This document shows positions 1 to 8,426 of a stretch of 64,000 bases of DNA, in pieces. Both the position numbers and the translations under genes were made by a program. Within the stretch, counting starts at the first letter, position 1; each line of letters begins with the position of its first letter. Below the pieces are notes generated by a model. That model was not told the DNA's origin. It did no database searches and worked only from the letters and a program-made list of their open reading frames with translations. Source of the stretch: Aliamphritea ceti (GTDB lineage Bacteria > Pseudomonadota > Gammaproteobacteria > Pseudomonadales > Balneatricaceae); the NCBI RefSeq assembly GCF_024347215.1, contig NZ_AP025282.1, forward strand, positions 744,001-808,000, written 5' to 3'.

Positions 1-2107
1 TGCCTTCGCGGGCTAAAAATTCAGCTTGCTGATCAAGAATTACCCTGGCTTCTATGCGTCCGGTGGGATCAAGTAGCTTCACATTATCTACCCGTCCCAT
101 TTTTAGCCCCTGAAAGCGTAACTCTGCGCCACGTTCCAGTGTATTACCGGCCGGAAAACTGATCTGAATTGCCAGCGCGTCATATAGCCCTTGTTGTTTA
201 TTCGGGTATAAGGTGAAGCGTTGATTAAATTTAGCGGCTTTACCTTTACCTGGTTTGTTGTCAAAGGCGATACCTCCTCGAATTATGGTGTCGATTGATT
301 CGGTTTGTAATTTTAACCCGGATAAATCCAGTTGCGCATGAATGCCGCTGGCATTCCAGAAACGACTTTTGCTGGTGATGAGGTGACGGTAGGCTTTGTC
401 GATTAAAACCTGTACTTCGACGTTTTTACCGTCTTCTGCCAGTTGATAACCATATACTTTACCAACGGGCAATTGACGATATAACACCGGAGAGCCTGCT
501 TTAACTGAACCTAATTGTTCGCTAACCAGCCGAATTTGCAACTTACCTGCCTGATTCTTATAGATCAGCTTGCCTTGCAGGCTGGCAGTATCAAAGTCCT
601 GATACAGGCGAAAATTTTGATTAGGCGTGGCGTTCTTTAGCTCTTTAATCTCAGGCGTGAAGAAGCTGATACCACCTTTTATGACTGAAGTAAGTGAGCC
701 CGTATCCAGTTTAATTCCGTCAAGACCGGCATTGACCTTAACACCGCTTATATTCCAGAAACGGCTATTGGCTTTTACTAATGCTGAATGTTCTTTAGCA
801 ATCGTGGCGTGAATGAGTACTTTTTTACCTTGTTCTATGAGTTCATAACCACGTACTTCTCCAATCGGCACCTGGCGGTACAGCACCGGGGAACCGAAAT
901 CCAGCGAGCCTAACTGATCAGCGATGATCCGGATGTCCAGACCGGGAATGCCCGGGCGTTTTGCTGGCGGTGTATTCAGCGCTTCAAAGCGAAACAGAGG
1001 AATTCCTGGCCCTGGTTGCAGTTGGATAGCATTGCCGTCGAACAACTGGCCTATCTGAGTAATGTCAAAATCTGTCTTTGGAAGCCAGAACTGGCTGCCG
1101 GCACGCAATAATGGTTTAGCCCGGGGATCAATCAGTAAATGCGCTGTTTGACTGGTAAGGTCGTCGTTGAACTGGAGCTTTTGAATCCGGCCGATGACGA
1201 TTTCCTGGCTGACTACTTTTGTACCTTCTGAAAGTGGTGTACGTGCCGGAAACTTAACCGTTACGGCGACCCCGTCTTCTGCTGCTTCGTAATCACTATA
1301 GAGGGGTAATATTTTACCTGGGTCGAGTGCGCCACCATCAGCAGGTGTATAAAAGCTTATACCACCGGCAATGATAGAGGCCAGAGAATCAAACTTAATA
1401 TCTATTTCGGGTAAGTCGGCTTTGATGCTGATGCCGCTAGCGTTCCAAAAGCGGGTGCCACCGTTGATCAGTTGGCGGTATTTGTCATCTATATGGAGAT
1501 CAATAAATACCTGCTGCTGGTGGTCACCGAGTTTTACGTCTATTACTTCACCGACTTCGATGTCCCGATAAAACAGCTTGGAGCCGCGGTATACGGACGC
1601 TGCTGAGTCACTGCTGAGTGTCAGATATAAACCGGCTTTATCTTTGCTGGAAGGTGGAGGTTCGTTGTCAGAAATGAAGCTGCGTCTGTCTTCACCGTCA
1701 CCCGGTTGAATACCTATATAGTAACCGGATAAGAGTGTTTCGAGACCACGTACACCACTGAGAGAGACCTGAGGTTTGACCAGCCAGAAACGGGTGTTTT
1801 CGTGGAGCAGGGGCTCTGCTTCACTTGCCATTTCAATAATGGCGGTTACGCCTTTAAGGTCTTCGTTAAGGCGTAATTGTTTGATTGTACCGCTGGGGAG
1901 TCCGCGAAACAGAACTTTCGTTTTTTCAGCTTCAAGTCCTTCGGCCGACTCAAACTGCACTTCGATGGTAATACCTGCATCCTGATAGCTCTGCCAGGCA
2001 AGCCAGGCTGCTATCAAGGCTGCAACGAGTGGCAGTATCCAGACAAATGATGGGCCACGGTGCTGCTTAATGACGGCTTCTGTCGCAGGGTTATTATCTG
2101 GTGTCAT
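1..2107 (-). CDS. LetB/YebT-like multi-MCE domain protein (3' end outside window)
   Basis: This reading frame starts at the ATG complementary to 2105-2107 and stays open to the window edge, giving at least 702 codons. After a short cytoplasmic stretch there is one N-terminal membrane anchor (residues about 20-42, WILPLVAALIAAWLAW), then at least six consecutive MCE-type domains. These are recognisable from repeated strings such as GSPVLYRQVPIGEV, GSPVLYRQLPVGKV and GTRFWNASG, each ending near a GGISF or GGIAF motif. E. coli PqiB has three MCE domains in 546 residues and LetB/YebT has seven in 877, so this protein is closer to LetB. In that family the domains stack as hexameric rings forming a tunnel for phospholipids between inner and outer membrane. 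The start overlaps the 3' end of the upstream LetA/PqiA-like half gene, so the three genes form one operon. Family assignment is firm; LetB versus a long PqiB is inferred from domain count. Confidence 0.9.
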   Translation of the reverse strand, partial: MTPDNNPATEAVIKQHRGPSFVWILPLVAALIAAWLAWQSYQDAGITIEVQFESAEGLEAEKTKVLFRGLPSGTIKQLRLNEDLKGVTAIIEMASEAEPLLHENTRFWLVKPQVSLSGVRGLETLLSGYYIGIQPGDGEDRRSFISDNEPPPSSKDKAGLYLTLSSDSAASVYRGSKLFYRDIEVGEVIDVKLGDHQQQVFIDLHIDDKYRQLINGGTRFWNASGISIKADLPEIDIKFDSLASIIAGGISFYTPADGGALDPGKILPLYSDYEAAEDGVAVTVKFPARTPLSEGTKVVSQEIVIGRIQKLQFNDDLTSQTAHLLIDPRAKPLLRAGSQFWLPKTDFDITQIGQLFDGNAIQLQPGPGIPLFRFEALNTPPAKRPGIPGLDIRIIADQLGSLDFGSPVLYRQVPIGEVRGYELIEQGKKVLIHATIAKEHSALVKANSRFWNISGVKVNAGLDGIKLDTGSLTSVIKGGISFFTPEIKELKNATPNQNFRLYQDFDTASLQGKLIYKNQAGKLQIRLVSEQLGSVKAGSPVLYRQLPVGKVYGYQLAEDGKNVEVQVLIDKAYRHLITSKSRFWNASGIHAQLDLSGLKLQTESIDTIIRGGIAFDNKPGKGKAAKFNQRFTLYPNKQQGLYDALAIQISFPAGNTLERGAELRFQGLKMGRVDNVKLLDPTGRIEARVILDQQAEFLAREG

Positions 2108-2741
2108 GATTTTGGTTGTCCGTAGGTGCGTATTTATCCCAGATTAAACGGGTATCAAAATTAAGTGCTGAAAGCATTGTTAGTAACACGACGGCGGCAA
2201 ATGCTGTAGCGCCGTGGCCGGGTGAAATGCTGGCAAGGTTACCCAACTGTACCAGTGCGACCAGCACGGCAATTACAAATATATCCAGCATAGACCAGCG
2301 ACCAACCCATTCTACGCCGCGATAGAGCCAGGTTTTCTGGCGAGCACTGGTTTGCCAGTGAAACTTCAGGCTGAGTAACAGTGTTAGTAATCCGAGGATT
2401 TTAAGACAGGGTATGACAATACTAGCGACTAAAACGACCAGACCAATTCCCCAGAAGCCTTTACTGAAAAGCTCAATGATACCGCCCATGATAGTGCTGG
2501 GGGCTCCACTGCCGAAGCTCTTAAAGGTCATTATTGGCAATAAGTTAGCCGGAAAGAAACAGATAATTGAGGCAATTAAAAATGCCCAGCTGCGTTGCAG
2601 TGTATGTTCCATTCGACTGTGTAACGGGGTATCACATACATGGCAATGTTTATGCTGATGTTCAAGCTTGTGCAAGGTATGACAATGGCGACAGAGCATT
2701 AAGCCCTGTTGGCGAGCAGATCTGTGGTTCCCGATATTCAT
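2094..2741 (-). CDS. LetA/PqiA-like inner-membrane protein, second half gene
   Basis: This is a 215-residue protein with an N-terminal zinc-ribbon pair (CRHCH near residue 17, CHVCD near 34) followed by four predicted membrane segments, including the family motif FFPANLLPIM near residue 61. PqiA and LetA of E. coli are about 420-residue proteins made of two such halves. Here each half is a separate gene, as in many pseudomonads and marine gammaproteobacteria. It overlaps the previous half by an ATGA-type junction (2738-2741) and its 3' end overlaps the LetB-like start (2094-2107), so the genes are probably translationally coupled. By family knowledge, LetA works with LetB in lipid trafficking across the envelope. 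A distinct function for the two halves cannot be read from the sequence. Confidence 0.88.
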   Translation of the reverse strand: MNIGNHRSARQQGLMLCRHCHTLHKLEHQHKHCHVCDTPLHSRMEHTLQRSWAFLIASIICFFPANLLPIMTFKSFGSGAPSTIMGGIIELFSKGFWGIGLVVLVASIVIPCLKILGLLTLLLSLKFHWQTSARQKTWLYRGVEWVGRWSMLDIFVIAVLVALVQLGNLASISPGHGATAFAAVVLLTMLSALNFDTRLIWDKYAPTDNQNHDTR

Positions 2742-3388
2742 AATTGGGTCTGACCTGTATTTGATCTGGTAATGTTCTGACGTTGCTTAAGCATCTGCCA
2801 GGCTTGCTGGGTATCAAACAGACTGTTGGTCAGGCAGGTAGTGAGAATGAGGCCCGCCAGGCAATACAGCCCAAGTCCTGGCTCAAGGTTGGCAATGTCT
2901 TTTAATTTGATAACGGCGATCAAAGTACCTATCAGGTAAATTTCCAGCATCCCCCAGCCGTGCAGTCGCTGATACAGATTCAGGCCCTGGCGAAGGTATC
3001 GCCCAGTCCCTTTAAGTTGCAGGCAGGCGGTAATGTATGTCAGCAAGAGAATTTGCAGGCCGGGTATCAGAACTGCAAAAATCAGGACGACTGCTGCAAC
3101 TATGGCTAAGCCGCCATCATATAAGGATAATACGCTTTGCAGAATGGTTTCACTTTGTTGCTGTCCGAAAATACTCAGGCTCAATATCGGTAAGAGATTA
3201 GCAGGTAAAAACAGAATAAGACTGGTGATAGCCAGCGCCAGCCCCCGTTCGATAGGATTCAGACGGGCATGAAACAATTTGGCATGACAACGGGGACAGT
3301 TCAGTGACTGACCTTTTTGCAGACTGGCTCTGGCGATGAGCAAATCGCAATCGTGGCATGCGGTAAACGAGTTAGCTGGTGTTTTCAT
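2738..3388 (-). CDS. LetA/PqiA-like inner-membrane protein, first half gene
   Basis: This 216-residue protein has the same plan as its downstream partner: a zinc ribbon (CHDCD near residue 11, CPRCH near 31), then four hydrophobic segments with FLPANLLPIL near residue 59. It is the first gene of the minus-strand lipid-transport operon and is followed with a 4-bp overlap by the second half. The two halves together correspond to one PqiA/LetA. The short spacer (3389-3485) to the divergent esterase gene must hold both promoters; no strong Shine-Dalgarno is visible before this ATG. Function in membrane lipid homeostasis is inferred from the PqiA/LetA family. Confidence 0.88.
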   Translation of the reverse strand: MKTPANSFTACHDCDLLIARASLQKGQSLNCPRCHAKLFHARLNPIERGLALAITSLILFLPANLLPILSLSIFGQQQSETILQSVLSLYDGGLAIVAAVVLIFAVLIPGLQILLLTYITACLQLKGTGRYLRQGLNLYQRLHGWGMLEIYLIGTLIAVIKLKDIANLEPGLGLYCLAGLILTTCLTNSLFDTQQAWQMLKQRQNITRSNTGQTQL

Positions 3389-3485
3389 TATGTTATTGCA
3401 TAGTACCGGTAAGAAGGCAGTGAAACAGTCTGACGGTTAACCGGCAGTTAACACTTAATTATTAGCATAATTTATTGGATGGCAG

Positions 3486-4166
3486 ATGAATACAAACTTA
3501 TTGCCCTGTGTTGAGATTGAACCTGCTGGACAGGCGGATTCAGCCGTTATCTGGTTGCATGGTCTGGGAGCGGATGGAAATGATTTCGCCGGAATAGTAC
3601 CGGCGCTAAACTTACCGGAAAATGCCGCCGTACGGTTCATTTTCCCACATGCTCCGGAACGTCCAGTCACTGTAAATAATGGCTGGGTAATGCGGGCCTG
3701 GTACGACATTTTGGAAATGAATGTCAGCCGCAAGGTAGATACTGCTTCATTGCTGGAGTCAGCAGAACAGATCAGTGCTCTGATTCGTCGGGAAACTGAC
3801 CGGGGGGTTCCGGCTGAACGTATTGTTCTGGCAGGGTTTTCGCAGGGTGGTGCTGTGGCGTATCAGGCGGGGTTGGCTTATCCACAACCGCTAGCAGGTA
3901 TATTAGCACTATCTACTTATGTACCTTGTGAGCAAAGTCTACGAACAGCTGTGCAGCCGGATAATAAAACTTTACCGATCATGATTGCACATGGTTCACA
4001 GGACGATGTAGTGCCGATTCAACTGGGTGAAGTGGCAAAAGAATTATTAACAGAGTTAGGTTTTACGCCTGAGTGGCGAACCTATCCAATTGATCATAGT
4101 GTTAGTCTGGATGAAGTGACGATGATATCTGACTGGCTTAAAAACGTATTAAATATAACAGCTTAA
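3486..4166 (+). CDS. EstB-like carboxylesterase / acyl-protein thioesterase family
   Basis: This 226-residue alpha/beta hydrolase belongs to the phospholipase/carboxylesterase (APT1/EstB) family. The N-terminal oxyanion loop WLHGLGADGNDF is at residues 24-35, the nucleophile elbow GFSQGG is near residue 118, the acidic residue lies in GSQDDVVP near 169, and the catalytic histidine is in DHSVS near 200. The family usually has MGHSV around the histidine, so DHSVS is a mild variant. Such enzymes hydrolyse short acyl esters or acyl-thioesters in the cytoplasm, and the true substrate cannot be read from sequence. There is no signal peptide. It is divergent from the lipid-transport operon and 24 bp upstream of the FKBP gene, so probably co-transcribed with it. 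Confidence 0.9.
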   Translation: MNTNLLPCVEIEPAGQADSAVIWLHGLGADGNDFAGIVPALNLPENAAVRFIFPHAPERPVTVNNGWVMRAWYDILEMNVSRKVDTASLLESAEQISALIRRETDRGVPAERIVLAGFSQGGAVAYQAGLAYPQPLAGILALSTYVPCEQSLRTAVQPDNKTLPIMIAHGSQDDVVPIQLGEVAKELLTELGFTPEWRTYPIDHSVSLDEVTMISDWLKNVLNITA

Positions 4167-4190
4167 GGCTGTAATCGGAAAATAACTTAA

Positions 4191-4664
4191 ATGAATATTA
4201 CTGAAAATTGTTACGTTGAATTTCATTATGAATTGTTTAATGAAAATAAAGAAGTTGTTGATAGTTCCCGGGATGTAGGCCCTTTACCTTACGTTCATGG
4301 TCAGGGAAATATAATCCCCGGGCTTGAGCAGGCGCTGGCAGATCATAAGGTTGGGGATAAGCTTACAGCCTCAATTGAACCTGATCAGGGATATGGCGAT
4401 CGTGATGAAGAACGAGTTTCAATTGTGGATAAAGCATCTTTTGATGCGTTTCCAAGTATTGAAGCAGGTATGTTCTGCCAGATAGGAGACGATCCTGAGC
4501 ACCCTCAACTGGTAACTATTGTTGAAATCAACGAAGAAGACGGCGAAGTTACGATCGATGCTAACCATCCGTTTGCGGGTAAAACTCTCAACTTTGAGAT
4601 AGAAGTAATGGTGGTTCGTCAGGCAACAGATGCTGAATTACAAGAAGGCGTTATTGCTGACTGA
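4191..4664 (+). CDS. SlyD-like FKBP-type peptidyl-prolyl cis-trans isomerase
   Basis: This 157-residue protein has the SlyD/FkpB-type FKBP fold. The N-terminal beta strands are followed by VHGQGNIIPGLEQAL at residues 43-57, then the insert-in-flap domain (residues about 70-120) and the closing strand NHPFAGKTLNFEIEV near 130-144. It lacks the histidine- and cysteine-rich nickel-binding tail of E. coli SlyD, because the protein stops at VIAD. Members isomerise prolyl bonds and act as cytoplasmic chaperones. It follows the esterase by 24 bp and precedes a small membrane-protein gene by 31 bp. All three are on the plus strand and end at the intrinsic terminator at 4935-4960. Confidence 0.93.
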   Translation: MNITENCYVEFHYELFNENKEVVDSSRDVGPLPYVHGQGNIIPGLEQALADHKVGDKLTASIEPDQGYGDRDEERVSIVDKASFDAFPSIEAGMFCQIGDDPEHPQLVTIVEINEEDGEVTIDANHPFAGKTLNFEIEVMVVRQATDAELQEGVIAD

Positions 4665-4695
4665 TCACTGAAGTGAACTAGCGAGGAAATTTAAG

Positions 4696-4890
4696 ATGCG
4701 TTTGATACTGGCTTTACTATTACCATGGTTACAGTTTTTTACGATTGGCCGGCCAATCGCGGGCATTATCTGCCTGATTTTACAAATCAGCCTGATTGGC
4801 TGGATTCCGGCAGCTATATGGTCAGTGTATGCACTGAGCCAGTATAAGACGGACCAGAAAATTGCCGACGCCATGAATAAAGGCGGCTGA
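4696..4890 (+). CDS. YqaE/Pmp3 (UPF0057)-like small membrane protein
   Basis: This 64-residue protein consists almost entirely of two hydrophobic segments (residues 1-15 and 21-48) with the family-like core PIAGIICLILQISLIGWIPA. The tail YALSQYKTDQKI is polar. The start has the Shine-Dalgarno-like AGGAAA 6 bp upstream. Pmp3/YqaE proteins are small inner-membrane proteins linked to membrane potential and salt stress in other organisms; no function is proven in bacteria of this kind. It lies at the end of the esterase-FKBP operon just before a terminator. Confidence 0.75.
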   Translation: MRLILALLLPWLQFFTIGRPIAGIICLILQISLIGWIPAAIWSVYALSQYKTDQKIADAMNKGG

Positions 4891-4934
4891 GTTTGTCAGC
4901 AGGTTTTCTGCTGAACATATCTGCATTATCCGGA

Positions 4935-4960
4935 GGGCGCCTGTTCAGGCGTCCTTTTTT
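4935..4960 (+). terminator. Intrinsic terminator after the small membrane-protein gene
   Basis: A nine-pair GC-rich stem (GGGCGCCTG at 4935-4943 with CAGGCGTCC at 4946-4954, one G-T pair) is followed directly by six T residues. It ends the plus-strand esterase operon. Confidence 0.85.
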
Positions 4961-4990
4961 ATGGCTGTGTATTTCTGAGCTGACTGACCG

Positions 4991-5248
4991 TCAGACTTTT
5001 TCCTGCCATTTCAGGTCGCCGATCTGAACGTTTAACCATTCAAAGCCAATGCGGCGCGCAACTGCAGCGGCACCATCCAGACTTTTAAATTCCCGTTCAC
5101 CTTTAGAACGTTGCAGATTCAGTGTCAACACTTCGTTCTGCTTGGTAATAAATTTCAGCGACCATCCACGCGCCATTGATACTGGCGCCGCCTGACAAGA
5201 TTCAAAAACACCTGCCTTAAAAAGAAGCTTTATTTCTCTTTCTTGCAT
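4991..5248 (-). CDS. Conserved hypothetical small protein
   Basis: This is a soluble 85-residue protein that begins MQEREIKLLFKAGVF; a longer form starting at 5275 is also open. I prefer the ATG at 5248 because AAGG lies 10 bp upstream and the extra nine residues look like leader sequence. It has an alpha/beta composition and no membrane segment or motif I can name. The stretch REFKSLDGAAAVARRIGF looks like an amphipathic helix. It resembles small plasmid/chromosome hypothetical proteins of the KorA or ParC-adjacent kind, but this is only a weak impression. It is convergent with the esterase operon and has an AT-rich 500-bp upstream region. Confidence 0.6.
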   Translation of the reverse strand: MQEREIKLLFKAGVFESCQAAPVSMARGWSLKFITKQNEVLTLNLQRSKGEREFKSLDGAAAVARRIGFEWLNVQIGDLKWQEKV

Positions 5249-5275
5249 TGTCTTTATACCTTTGTGATTAATCAA

Positions 5276-5796
5276 AATTTCATTAAGTTAAGTATATATC
5301 TTATTATGAATTATTGATAATAAATAAAGATATTTTTAAGGATGTAACTCGTTGTTTTTTAAGGGATAAAAAAATATTTTATTAGGTTATTTTTTATGGA
5401 AGGGGATTTCTTGTAACTCTTTGTAATTTAAAGAGTTTATTTTTATTGGGCTTACACATTATTATTTATTAAATATTGCTTGTTTATAGGTTTTGATAAT
5501 CAATAGATAATATTTGGTGTATCAAAATATAATTTTGATGATTAGTTTTATATTTATTGATGTTAGGGCGCCCTGATAGTTGTGAAAACGGCGTATGTTG
5601 AGTTTTTGATTGTCGGGATGTGATTTAGCAACGATGTGCAGGGGGGCTATGACGCTGCGGAATGGTATGGAAGTCGCGAGAGAATGCTAAAAAGGGATAA
5701 ATGTAATTCTGCGAAGGGAAGTCGCAAGCTAAAATCCGGCGACTAACAGTCGCAACTATTTAGCTGCGACTAGGTTAACACAAGGTGAAGGGAGGG
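5276..5796. other. AT-rich intergenic region with clustered GTCGC motifs
   Basis: No convincing gene is present. The first 280 bp are strongly AT-rich and probably include the promoter for the minus-strand gene ending at 4991. The right part (5660-5775) contains GTCGC/GCGAC five or more times, including a perfect inverted pair AGTCGCA (5748-5754) and TGCGACT (5765-5771) with a 10-bp loop. The pattern could be a repetitive extragenic palindrome or operator. Confidence 0.5.
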
Positions 5797-5982
5797 TTAG
5801 TCTAATCGGTCGGCAATCATTGCTTCTATTGTTGCTAGCTGTACTTGCAGTGCAGCCAGGCTGCTATCAGAATCGTCGATGACCGGAGATATGTTGATCA
5901 TATCCAGTAAATCAATCAGAAAGGCCTGTTCATTCATTTTGCGAAGCTGTTCAGGCGTCCAGTGTTTTATTATTTGCGTCAT
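5797..5982 (-). CDS. Small hypothetical protein
   Basis: This is a 61-residue acidic protein, MTQIIKHWTPEQLRKMNEQAF at the N-terminus, predicted as mostly helical. It has a good ribosome-binding site, GAGG, six bases before the ATG on the minus strand. No family is recognised and it stands alone between two intergenic regions. It is probably a real gene because of the ribosome-binding site and protein-like composition. Confidence 0.5.
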   Translation of the reverse strand: MTQIIKHWTPEQLRKMNEQAFLIDLLDMINISPVIDDSDSSLAALQVQLATIEAMIADRLD

Positions 5983-6184
5983 GATTTACCTCACTTACCA
6001 GTAGCTGCCCGGGTCTGAGCCCGACAGTTTTATTACGAAGTACGGCGTTCCTCAGAGGGCTCGTACTTCATTAAGTTATGGGTCAGATAAGCTGGTTTTG
6101 CAAATTTGTTAAAAGCAGTCTTGCATCAGTTTTCGGAACAGATATTGAGTTATATCAATATTCACTAATACAAATGGGCGTACC

Positions 6185-6355
6185 ATGAACTCAATGATTA
6201 ATAGAGCTGATTGGGGTGATCGTATGTTTGGTATTGATCCTTATGTTTTTGAAACTTTATGGCCAAGTTTGCTGGGCATTGCTGGGATGTCATCAGTGAT
6301 GATCTGGGGCTTCTTTAAAGTTCGTAAACTTATTAACGAAGACGTTAAAAAGTAG
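6185..6355 (+). CDS. Small single-pass membrane protein, hypothetical
   Basis: A 56-residue frame begins MNSMINRADWGDRMF and ends VRKLINEDVKK. One clear hydrophobic segment (residues about 24-43, WPSLLGIAGMSSVMIWGFF) is followed by a positively charged tail, so the C-terminus is probably cytoplasmic. Upstream is an AT-rich promoter-like stretch, and a good intrinsic terminator follows at 6395-6435. There is no strong Shine-Dalgarno. No family is recognised. Confidence 0.5.
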   Translation: MNSMINRADWGDRMFGIDPYVFETLWPSLLGIAGMSSVMIWGFFKVRKLINEDVKK

Positions 6356-6394
6356 TTGAGTTTCACTTCTGCGGTTTTACAGAGACCGTCGTAT

Positions 6395-6435
6395 AAACGC
6401 CGTATCTGAGTCATCAGTTACGGCGTTTCTGTTTC
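6395..6435 (+). terminator. Intrinsic terminator
   Basis: A perfect 10-bp stem, AAACGCCGTA (6395-6404) with TACGGCGTTT (6419-6428), is followed by a T-rich tail. It separates the small membrane-protein gene from the large P-loop gene. Confidence 0.7.
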
Positions 6436-6583
6436 TATAAGTTGTTCAATTCCTGTCGTTGTCAGCATGAGTGCTGACGCAAATTGATTCCAATTCACCG
6501 TTACCTTCTGGCAGACTTAAACTTTAGTATGAATCTGAGTTTATCAGGGATTACTTAGTTGCGTCGGAATGATAGGAATCAGT

Positions 6584-8314
6584 ATGCAAAGGCCTGAACC
6601 AAAAGTACGTGTTGATGATGACTACTATAGTGCCTGGTCACCGGGACTGGATGCTGAGTTACCTAAAGACTTACTGGATCAGGAAACTATTTTTTTGCCT
6701 GAGCATACTGATAGCAATTTCAGGGATGTAATGGAGTGGGTCGATCAGACTGGTATGGCTGCTGGGGACCTGGTTGCATTTCGGCCTGCTCGTTTAGCAT
6801 TGCATGAACTGATTGTTCGGGTAACTGCTGATTTACAGGTAATGGAAGGTGAGACTGAAGCTGCATTAGGGATTAATTTTCGCATTATCGTCACGGATAT
6901 ATTTGAACATTTTATTCAACCGAAATTACCTGATATTTGCAATCAGTTCGAAACGTTGCAGCGCAGTATAGAGCAAAGTGTTAAAGGCATTTTAACTGAG
7001 CAGTTAACGGCTTCACCAGTGCAAGCGGAGCAGCAAAAATCTGGCTGGCGCCGCTGGTTACCCTGGTTAGCGGTTAAGCCCAAAACCCCACCCGTCAGAC
7101 CGATAGCTGAGTCCGCACTCGAACGTGATTACCGGGTAGTGAATGGGTTTAAGCTAGCAGGCCTTGCCAGCCAGAATGATTTGACCCGGGCGGTATATCG
7201 GAGTCTGTATCAGGTATTAGGTGCTGTTGCCGGAAGGCGTGGGTATTTGGGGGCTGATCTGAATAGTCTTAGTCTGTTAGTGACCCGGCATGTCATGAAC
7301 AGTTATGGCAGCCGGTGCATGGGAGAATGGATTGTTCCCTGTATTGAAGCTGCTGTGCAAACCCGGGGCTACCTGAAAGTAGAAAAAGTTACTGAGCCTC
7401 TGTTAATTAGCCTTAAAGGAGCATCGGCTGCCGGTAAAAGTTCTTTGCGTCCTATGCTGCAGAAAATTTTACGGACCCGGGGGATAAAACCCGGGAGCTA
7501 TGCGACAGTCAGCCCGGATATCTGGCGACGCTTATTATTGGATTATGAAACCTTAGGTCAGGCGTATAAATATGCGGGCCGTTTCACCAGTAGTGAAGTA
7601 AATGTGGTTGATGCTAAGTTCGATCATTATGTTCGGCGCCAGGCAGATGAACAGGCATCTATTTCTCATTTGTTGGTAGACAGGTTTCGGTTCGACAGCT
7701 TTTCAAGTGAGAAGGTCTCAAAAATTTTGCATGATACCTATGCAAAGTATGTTCATACCCTACAAATGTATTTTGTTGTCACACCACCTGAAGCTACTGT
7801 TGAGCGGGGTTGGGAAAGGGGACTGCAGCGCGGACGTTATAAGGCCGTAGAAGATTTTCTCGGTCATAGTGTTGAAGCTTATGTGGGCATGCCAAAAATT
7901 TTCTGTAAATGGCTGGCCTATGATCGCCCGTTGTTCAGCTACGAGTTTTTGGATAACAGTGTTCCTAAAGGGGAGTTTCCGTTACTTATAGCCAAAGGTA
8001 CGCAGAAAAGTATGTGTATATACCGGCCTTTGGGTCTGGTGAATATTCAGCGATACCAGAAGATAAATATCTACGCGACCAGACCTGAGGATGTCTATCC
8101 GGCAAATGTCGAATTGGATGTGGAGCATAACAGTCAGTTTTTACTGGAATGCTTGCGGCGAATTCCTAAGGTAACTCTTATTGATCCTGAGTCCGACACT
8201 GCTTATCTGGAGTGCCATCAAAATGAATCGCGAATCTTGGATGAGCCGTTGTATCAGCAATGCCTTGAAGACCAGGAACTGGCGGCTGTTCTTAACGTTA
8301 TCAGGATGCGTTGA
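6584..8314 (+). CDS. Large zeta-toxin-like P-loop protein of unknown function
   Basis: The protein has about 576 residues from the ATG at 6584, chosen because AGGA lies six bases upstream; the in-frame ATG at 6569 would add five residues. The N-terminal half is helical with a tryptophan-rich linker near residue 150 (SGWRRWLPWLAV). A Walker A sequence, GASAAGKSS, occurs near residue 285, followed by a segment (SPDIWRRLLLDYE) similar to the SDxxR/Y region of zeta-toxin-type kinases. An arginine-rich element (TVERGWERGLQRGRYKA) near residue 415 may be a lid. The family resemblance suggests a nucleotide-dependent kinase or ATPase, but no substrate can be named. No antitoxin-like partner is adjacent, so a classical toxin-antitoxin pair is unlikely. 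Confidence 0.75.
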   Translation: MQRPEPKVRVDDDYYSAWSPGLDAELPKDLLDQETIFLPEHTDSNFRDVMEWVDQTGMAAGDLVAFRPARLALHELIVRVTADLQVMEGETEAALGINFRIIVTDIFEHFIQPKLPDICNQFETLQRSIEQSVKGILTEQLTASPVQAEQQKSGWRRWLPWLAVKPKTPPVRPIAESALERDYRVVNGFKLAGLASQNDLTRAVYRSLYQVLGAVAGRRGYLGADLNSLSLLVTRHVMNSYGSRCMGEWIVPCIEAAVQTRGYLKVEKVTEPLLISLKGASAAGKSSLRPMLQKILRTRGIKPGSYATVSPDIWRRLLLDYETLGQAYKYAGRFTSSEVNVVDAKFDHYVRRQADEQASISHLLVDRFRFDSFSSEKVSKILHDTYAKYVHTLQMYFVVTPPEATVERGWERGLQRGRYKAVEDFLGHSVEAYVGMPKIFCKWLAYDRPLFSYEFLDNSVPKGEFPLLIAKGTQKSMCIYRPLGLVNIQRYQKINIYATRPEDVYPANVELDVEHNSQFLLECLRRIPKVTLIDPESDTAYLECHQNESRILDEPLYQQCLEDQELAAVLNVIRMR

Positions 8315-8378
8315 AGTAAAAAATAGTGTGCTTAGTGTGATCGGTTATGAGATATAGCTAAATCTTTCTTGATTTAAT

Positions 8379-8401
8379 AATGCAAATTATTATCATTGCG
8401 A
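8379..8401. promoter_or_regulatory. Candidate Fur box upstream of flavodoxin
   Basis: The sequence AATGCAAATTATTATCATTG at 8380-8399 resembles the Fur operator consensus GATAATGATAATCATTATC. It lies about 30 bp before the flavodoxin start. Iron-repressed flavodoxin is a common arrangement because flavodoxin replaces ferredoxin when iron is scarce. This is inference from the motif only. Confidence 0.55.
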
Positions 8402-8426
8402 TTTTATTACGTTCTTGGAAACGCAG

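Noticed and set aside
3455..3733. Minus-strand frame inside the esterase
   Set aside because: Antisense shadow of the clear alpha/beta hydrolase gene at 3486-4166.
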